DNA from: Pseudomonas gessardii
GTDB lineage: Bacteria > Pseudomonadota > Gammaproteobacteria > Pseudomonadales > Pseudomonadaceae
Length of the DNA stretch: 64,000 bases
Direction of reading: 5' to 3'
Assembly (NCBI RefSeq): GCF_001983165.1
Contig: NZ_MNPU01000004.1
Span: forward strand, 124,001-188,000
Part shown: in pieces, positions 59,705-64,000 of the stretch
How the letters are laid out: every line of letters starts with the position of its first letter
How positions within the stretch are numbered: position 1 is the first letter of the stretch
The notes under the pieces: model-generated
What the model was told of the DNA's origin: nothing
Databases searched by the model: none
The model's input: the letters and a program-made list of their open reading frames with translations, nothing else
Made by a program: the position numbers and the translations under genes

Positions 59705-60172
59705 TTAGAATTCCAAAGCCAAAGCGGCACACCAGGACTCACTGCGTGCGCTCTGGGACAACAATTTCAACTGACGTCCATGGTTATGCGGGGTAATGGT
59801 AATGGTCAGGTCGGGCTTTGGCAAAAAGCCTGTGCCCTTGTCCGGCCACTCGATCAGGCATAAGGCGTCGCCATCGAAGTAATCGCGGATGCCCATGTAC
59901 TCCAATTCCTCGGGATCCACCAGGCGATACAGGTCGAAATGGAACGCCCGCACGTCACCGATCTCGTAAGGCTCTACCAGGGTGAACGTCGGACTTTTCA
60001 CCGCGCCGACGTGCCCAAGCCCGCGAATGATGCCGCGTGACAGCGTGGTTTTGCCGGCGCCCAGGTCACCCTGCAGGAAAATCAGGCCCACGCCCTGGGT
60101 AATCTCCGCAATGCGTTTGCCAAAAACCACCATGGCCTCTTCATCCGCGATAAACAGCGTTACTTCAGACAC
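59705..60172 (-). CDS. tsaE: tRNA threonylcarbamoyladenosine biosynthesis ATPase TsaE
   Basis: 155 residues from GTG 60172 with AGGAG eight bases upstream; an ATG-started frame farther up would bury much of the preceding gene. P-loop GDLGAGKTTLSRG (~residues 34-46), SPTFTLVEPYE and HFDLYRL are the family marks. With TsaB, TsaC and TsaD it makes t6A37 in tRNAs. It overlaps the end of the preceding nnrD-like gene. Confidence 0.96.
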   Translation of the reverse strand: MSEVTLFIADEEAMVVFGKRIAEITQGVGLIFLQGDLGAGKTTLSRGIIRGLGHVGAVKSPTFTLVEPYEIGDVRAFHFDLYRLVDPEELEYMGIRDYFDGDALCLIEWPDKGTGFLPKPDLTITITPHNHGRQLKLLSQSARSESWCAALALEF

Positions 60173-61020
60173 GGTGACTGCTCCTCCAACAACTGACGAA
60201 TGGCCGGAATCAGATCGCTGGCCGCCAAGCCGCGACCCAAGGCGCCCTGGCGCTCGCCCGCCATGGCGTGCAACCACACCGCCAGGCTGGCGGCCTCGAA
60301 CGCCGGCATACCCTGGGCCAGCAGCGCGCCGAGCAAACCTGCGAGCACATCGCCCAGGCCCGCCGAGGCCATGGCCGGATGCCCCTGGTCACAACGCGCT
60401 ACCCGCCCATCCGGGCTGGCAATCAAGCTCCCCGCGCCCTTGAGTACCGTGACGGCGTTGAATTTCTGGCTCAGCGCGCGCGCTACCTTAAGCCGGTCGG
60501 CCTGAACCGCGGCTGTCGAGATGCCCATCAGCCGCGCCGCCTCCCCCGGGTGCGGCGTGATCACGCAATCGGCCGGCAACGTGACATGGCCGGCGGCCAG
60601 CAGGTTCAGGGCGTCAGCATCCCAGACCTGGGGTTGCCGGGCATTGGCGGCCACCGACAGCAGGCTTTTGCCCCAGGCCATGTCGCCCAGGCCCGGGCCG
60701 ATCACGATCACCGAGACTTTTTCCAACAAGCCCATCAACTGATTGGCCGAATGCACGCCCCGCGCCATGACTTCCGGCAAACGGGTCAAGGCGGCCGGCA
60801 CATGTTCGCTGCGGGTCGCCAGGGACACCAGGCCAGCACCACTGCGCAGCGCACTTTCGGCACTCAGCAGCGCCGCGCCGCCAAAGCCATGGTCGCCGCC
60901 GATCACCAGTACATGACCAAACCGGCCCTTATGGGCCCCTGGAGAACGCGCAGCCAGTTGCGGCAAATAGCCGGGCAACAGGGGCTGAACGTCGGTTATT
61001 TCGTGTTTTGTCTGCGGCAT
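60160..61020 (-). CDS. nnrD: ADP-dependent NAD(P)H-hydrate dehydratase (NnrD/YjeF C-terminal type)
   Basis: 286 residues, ribokinase-like fold. It repairs NAD(P)H hydrates at the cost of ADP. Motifs are HKGRFGHVLVIGGDHGFGGA (~residues 30-49), VIGPGLG, TPHPGEAARLMG, LKGAGSLI and the catalytic-loop GHPAMASAGLGDVLAG (~228-243). The N-terminal epimerase half of the fused YjeF protein is absent, so the epimerase must be a separate gene. It is divergent from queG. Confidence 0.9.
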   Translation of the reverse strand: MPQTKHEITDVQPLLPGYLPQLAARSPGAHKGRFGHVLVIGGDHGFGGAALLSAESALRSGAGLVSLATRSEHVPAALTRLPEVMARGVHSANQLMGLLEKVSVIVIGPGLGDMAWGKSLLSVAANARQPQVWDADALNLLAAGHVTLPADCVITPHPGEAARLMGISTAAVQADRLKVARALSQKFNAVTVLKGAGSLIASPDGRVARCDQGHPAMASAGLGDVLAGLLGALLAQGMPAFEAASLAVWLHAMAGERQGALGRGLAASDLIPAIRQLLEEQSPCLK

Positions 61021-61083
61021 GCGTCTTCAAGCTCCGATGTCTGGCAGAATTATACGCATCTAACCTGCGGTTTCTCTCGTCTC

Positions 61084-62148
61084 ATGCCTGCTATTACCAC
61101 CGATCTGCCCGCCCTCGCCCAATCGATCAAAGACTGGGGCCGCGAGCTGGGCTTTCAGCAAGTCGGCATCAGCGGCCTGGACCTGGCCGAGCATGAACAG
61201 CACCTGCAGCGCTGGCTCGACGCGGGCTATCACGGCGAGATGGACTACATGGGCGCCCATGGCAGCAAACGCTCGCACCCGGACGAACTGGTGCCCGGCA
61301 CCTTGCGCGTGGTGTCCCTGCGCATGGATTACCTACCCGGCGACACGCACATGGCGCAACGGCTGGCCCAACCCGAAAAAGCCTACATCTCCCGTTATGC
61401 CCTGGGCCGCGACTACCACAAGCTGATCCGCAAGCGCGTGCAGCAACTGGCCGACCGCATCCAGGCGCAGATCGGCCCGTTTGGTTTCCGCGCCTTTGTC
61501 GACAGCGCCCCGGTGCTGGAAAAAGCCATCGCCGAACAGGCCGGTCTAGGCTGGATCGGCAAAAACACCCTGGTCCTCAACCGCAAGGCCGGCAGCTACT
61601 TCTTCCTCAGCGAGTTGTTTGTCGACCTGCCGCTGCCCGTCGACCCGCCCCACAGCACAGAACATTGCGGGCGCTGCACCGCCTGCCTGGACATCTGCCC
61701 GACCAATGCCTTCGTCGGGCCTTATGTACTGGATGCCCGGCGCTGCATTTCCTACCTGACCATCGAACTCAAGAGCGCGATCCCCGAGGATCTGCGACCG
61801 CTGATTGGCAACCGGGTGTTCGGCTGCGATGACTGTCAGATCGTTTGCCCGTGGAATCGTTTCGCCAGGCCTTCAGCCGAAAGCGATTTCAAACCGCGCC
61901 ATAATCTGGATAACGCCGAACTGGCCGAGTTATTTATGTGGGATGAGGATAAATTCCTCAGCAGCACCGAAGGCTCGCCCCTGCGCCGCGCCGGCTATGA
62001 GCGCTGGCTGCGCAACCTGGCCGTGGGCCTGGGCAACGCGCCCTCCAGCATTCCAGTGCTGGAAGCCTTGAAGGCGCGGCGGGACTACCCCTCCGAACTG
62101 GTCCGCGAACATGTGGAATGGGCGCTGAACCAGCACGCAACACGCTAG
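61084..62148 (+). CDS. queG: Epoxyqueuosine reductase QueG
   Basis: 354 residues from ATG 61084 (MPAITTDLPALAQSIKDWGR); the upstream part of the same open frame is antisense to nnrD. A cobalamin-binding reductase region is followed by two 4Fe-4S motifs, CGRCTACLDICPTNAF (~residues 196-211) and CDDCQIVCPWN (~248-258). A C-terminal HEAT-like part follows. It reduces epoxyqueuosine to queuosine in tRNA. The stop shares a CTAG with that of the convergent channel gene. Confidence 0.96.
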   Translation: MPAITTDLPALAQSIKDWGRELGFQQVGISGLDLAEHEQHLQRWLDAGYHGEMDYMGAHGSKRSHPDELVPGTLRVVSLRMDYLPGDTHMAQRLAQPEKAYISRYALGRDYHKLIRKRVQQLADRIQAQIGPFGFRAFVDSAPVLEKAIAEQAGLGWIGKNTLVLNRKAGSYFFLSELFVDLPLPVDPPHSTEHCGRCTACLDICPTNAFVGPYVLDARRCISYLTIELKSAIPEDLRPLIGNRVFGCDDCQIVCPWNRFARPSAESDFKPRHNLDNAELAELFMWDEDKFLSSTEGSPLRRAGYERWLRNLAVGLGNAPSSIPVLEALKARRDYPSELVREHVEWALNQHATR

Positions 62149-62756
62149 TGTTCGTCGTTGTAGACGAACTTGGGCATTTCCCAATGAAAGCGGATCGCCA
62201 GCAGGCGCAATAGAAAGCCGCTGAACAGGGTGAGCAGGATCGCCTGCTCGCTGGGCAGTTCCAGATAGAGACACAGCATGTAGCACCAGGCGGCGAGGAA
62301 CGACACACTGGCATACAGTTCGCGACGGAAGATCAGCGGGATATCGTTACAGAAGATATCCCGCAGGATCCCGCCAAACACCCCGGTGATCACCCCGCTG
62401 ACCGAGGCCACCAGCATGCCGTGGCCCATTTCCAGGGCCGTCATGCAGCCGATCAGGGTGAAGGCCACCAGGCCTACGGCATCCAGCGCCAGGAACAGCG
62501 AGCGCAGATGGCGCATCAAGGGCGCGATAAAGATCGTGACCAATGCCGCGACAGAGGTCAGCACCAGGTATTCCGGGTGCTTGACCCAGGTCAGCGGGTA
62601 GTGGCCAAGCAACACATCGCGCACCGAACCGCCACCCAGCGCCGTCACGCAGGCGATCAACACCACGCCAAACCAATCCATGCCGCGCCGACCGGCGGAC
62701 AGGGCGCCGGTCATGGCTTCGGCGGTGATGGCGATGAGGTAGAGCATCAACAGCAT
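62145..62756 (-). CDS. TRIC/UPF0126 family membrane channel protein (YicG-like)
   Basis: 203 residues in seven membrane helices. Two internal repeats carry the family's glycine motif: GGGSVRDVLLGHYPL (~residues 41-55) and GGILRDIFCNDIPL (~127-140). Prokaryotic TRIC homologues are trimeric monovalent cation channels. It is convergent with queG and downstream of orn, from which REP elements separate it. Confidence 0.9.
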   Translation of the reverse strand: MLLMLYLIAITAEAMTGALSAGRRGMDWFGVVLIACVTALGGGSVRDVLLGHYPLTWVKHPEYLVLTSVAALVTIFIAPLMRHLRSLFLALDAVGLVAFTLIGCMTALEMGHGMLVASVSGVITGVFGGILRDIFCNDIPLIFRRELYASVSFLAAWCYMLCLYLELPSEQAILLTLFSGFLLRLLAIRFHWEMPKFVYNDEH

Positions 62757-62860
62757 GATGGCGATCCTTGCAAAGAGGCGCGCAGTCTAATCATTTGGCG
62801 GGGGCACCAAAAGGGGGCGCTCGGCGAAAGACCGAGCATGCCCACACTTGGAATGCGATC

Positions 62861-63001
62861 AAATGTGTGGCTTGCCTACGATAGCGGTAGGTCAGTCGAG
62901 ACATCCTTGCTTGATCCACCGCCATCGCGGGCAAGCCCGCTCCCACAGGGGATCTGGGCAGGGCCACACAGCAACTGTGGGAGCGGGCTTGCCCGCAATG
63001 G
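62861..63001. repeat. REP cluster downstream of orn
   Basis: Three REP cores: a degenerate one (AATGTGTGGCTTGCCTACG, lacking GAGCGGGC), then an inverted CGCGGGCAAGCCCGCTCCCA and a direct TGTGGGAGCGGGCTTGCCCG. A GCTCGG/CCGAGC hairpin lies just before it (62819-62837). Confidence 0.88.
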
Positions 63002-63023
63002 CACCGGCCCTGGCGCCACGAAC

Positions 63024-63566
63024 TCAAGCCTTGATGAAATGCTTGCGGTAATGCTGCAACTCGGCAATCGACTCGCGGATATCATCCAGTGCCAGGTGGG
63101 TACTGCCCTTGTGGAAGCTGTCTTTAACCTCCGGTGCCCAGCGCGCGGCCAGTTCTTTCAAGGTCGACACATCCAGGTTGCGGTAGTGGAAGTAGCTTTC
63201 CAGCTCCTTCATATGGGTATAAAGGAAGCGGCGGTCCTGGCAGATACTGTTGCCACAGATCGGCGACTTGCCCTTGGGCACCCACTGCTCCAGGAAGGCA
63301 ATCGTCTGGGCCTGCGCCTCGGCCATGCTGATGCGGCTGTCGCGCACGCGCTGGGTCAGGCCCGAGTTGCCGTGGGTGCGGGTGTTCCACTCGTCCATGG
63401 TGGCCAGCACCGCGTCGCTGTGGTGGATGGCGATCACCGGACCTTCGGCCAAGGTGTTGAGGTTGCTGTCGGTGACAATGGTCGCCATCTCGATGATGAC
63501 GTCGGTGTCAGGGTTCAGACCGGTCATTTCCAGATCGATCCAAATCAGGTTCTGTGGGTTTTGCAT
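63024..63566 (-). CDS. orn: Oligoribonuclease
   Basis: 180 residues from ATG 63566 ([20 protein letters not shown]), the conserved start. DEDDh 3'-to-5' exonuclease for 2-5 base RNAs and for pGpG, the breakdown product of cyclic di-GMP. The metal residues are DLEMTG (~residues 11-16), the middle Asp in LPEQW-like [13 protein letters not shown], and the HxxxxD end [10 protein letters not shown]. Divergent from rsgA, the usual pairing. Confidence 0.97.
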   Translation of the reverse strand: MQNPQNLIWIDLEMTGLNPDTDVIIEMATIVTDSNLNTLAEGPVIAIHHSDAVLATMDEWNTRTHGNSGLTQRVRDSRISMAEAQAQTIAFLEQWVPKGKSPICGNSICQDRRFLYTHMKELESYFHYRNLDVSTLKELAARWAPEVKDSFHKGSTHLALDDIRESIAELQHYRKHFIKA

Positions 63567-63673
63567 GTCGTGGTTCCTTGGCACCTTGGCGTAGCTGCGC
63601 AGTTTAGCAGGCCGGGCGTGCTAGACTCGCGACCGTTTTATCCAACCTTATGCATTATCGACACGGAACACCA

Positions 63674-64000
63674 ATGGCCAAACGCCAGCTCAACCGCCGC
63701 CAAAACTGGCGCATCGAAAAGATCCAGGGTGAACGCGCTGCCCGCGCCGCCAAACGTGAATCCTCTGCCGTGGAAGCGCTGGAGGGTGGCGACCTGGGCC
63801 CCGAGCAAACGGGCCTGGTGATCGCGCACTTTGGGGTGCAGGTCGAAGTCGAAGCCCTGGAAGGCGAGCTGGCCGGTGCAGTGTTCCGCTGCCACCTGCG
63901 CGCCAACCTGCCGGCGCTGGTCACCGGCGACAAGGTGGTGTGGCGCGCCGGCAACCAGGGCATCGGGGTGATTGTCGCGCAACTGCCGCGCACCACCGAA
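63674..64000 (+). CDS. rsgA: Ribosome small subunit GTPase RsgA (5' part; runs off the window)
   Basis: The first 109 residues are present. [20 protein letters not shown] is the typical basic N-terminus, followed by the start of the OB-fold domain ([40 protein letters not shown]). The permuted GTPase and zinc domains lie beyond position 64000. RsgA matures the 30S subunit. It is partial only because of the window edge. Confidence 0.93.
   Translation, partial: MAKRQLNRRQNWRIEKIQGERAARAAKRESSAVEALEGGDLGPEQTGLVIAHFGVQVEVEALEGELAGAVFRCHLRANLPALVTGDKVVWRAGNQGIGVIVAQLPRTTE

Overview
The window is a chromosomal segment of a fluorescent Pseudomonas, most like the P. fluorescens group. The evidence is uniform high GC, classic Pseudomonas gene order (mutL-miaA-hfq-hflX-hflKC-hisZ-purA ... 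rnr-rlmB-rpsF-rpsR-rplI-dnaB; ureE-ureF-ureG-hupE; pncB-nadE-azu), a MutL with an endonuclease-type motif, and about a dozen intergenic REP/REPIN palindromes of the type that group carries. There is no phage, plasmid or complete insertion sequence. Species assignment is inference from gene order and repeats, not from a database search.

Layout. 1-5.6 kb: a secreted NlpC/P60 hydrolase, urease accessory genes ureEFG with the HupE/UreJ permease, an AGE-family sugar epimerase and a CDF cation transporter. 5.7-12.4 kb: a short-chain dehydrogenase, a 0.8 kb non-coding stretch with clustered DnaA-box-like 9-mers, then the branched-chain amino acid ABC transporter (livK-H-M-G-F, reading leftward) with a complex 5' leader. 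12.8-19.7 kb: lysine/pipecolate-type oxidase and semialdehyde dehydrogenase with a divergent LysR regulator, NAD salvage genes pncB-nadE, a nested repeat element, and azurin with an ANR-type box. 20-27 kb: a transglutaminase, a fused circularly permuted ATP-grasp/alpha-E protein and a transglutaminase-DUF2126 protein, a conserved peptide-modification-like set of unknown substrate.

27.3-36 kb is the accessory part. It holds a three-gene unit (a glycine-rich, hydrophobic-hairpin protein followed by two tandem paralogous small membrane proteins) that looks like a pore-forming effector with duplicated immunity genes. It then holds ygiQ and a 4 kb gene for a 1337-residue toxin-like protein whose C-terminus has the hallmarks of a eukaryote-like SET methyltransferase domain. 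These two loci are the best candidates for undescribed biology here.

36-43 kb: dnaB, the rplI/rpsR/rpsF ribosomal operon with a DUF2232 membrane protein inside, rlmB and rnr. 43.4-46.6 kb: two tandem tRNA-Leu(CAG) genes, each with its own promoter and terminator, then a ferric-iron ABC transporter pair. 46.7-48.6 kb: a chemoreceptor. 48.7-60.2 kb, leftward: the long housekeeping cluster nnrD-like, tsaE, amiB, mutL, miaA, hfq, hflX, hflK, hflC, hisZ, purA. 61-64 kb: queG, a TRIC/UPF0126 channel, orn and the 5' part of rsgA, which runs off the window.
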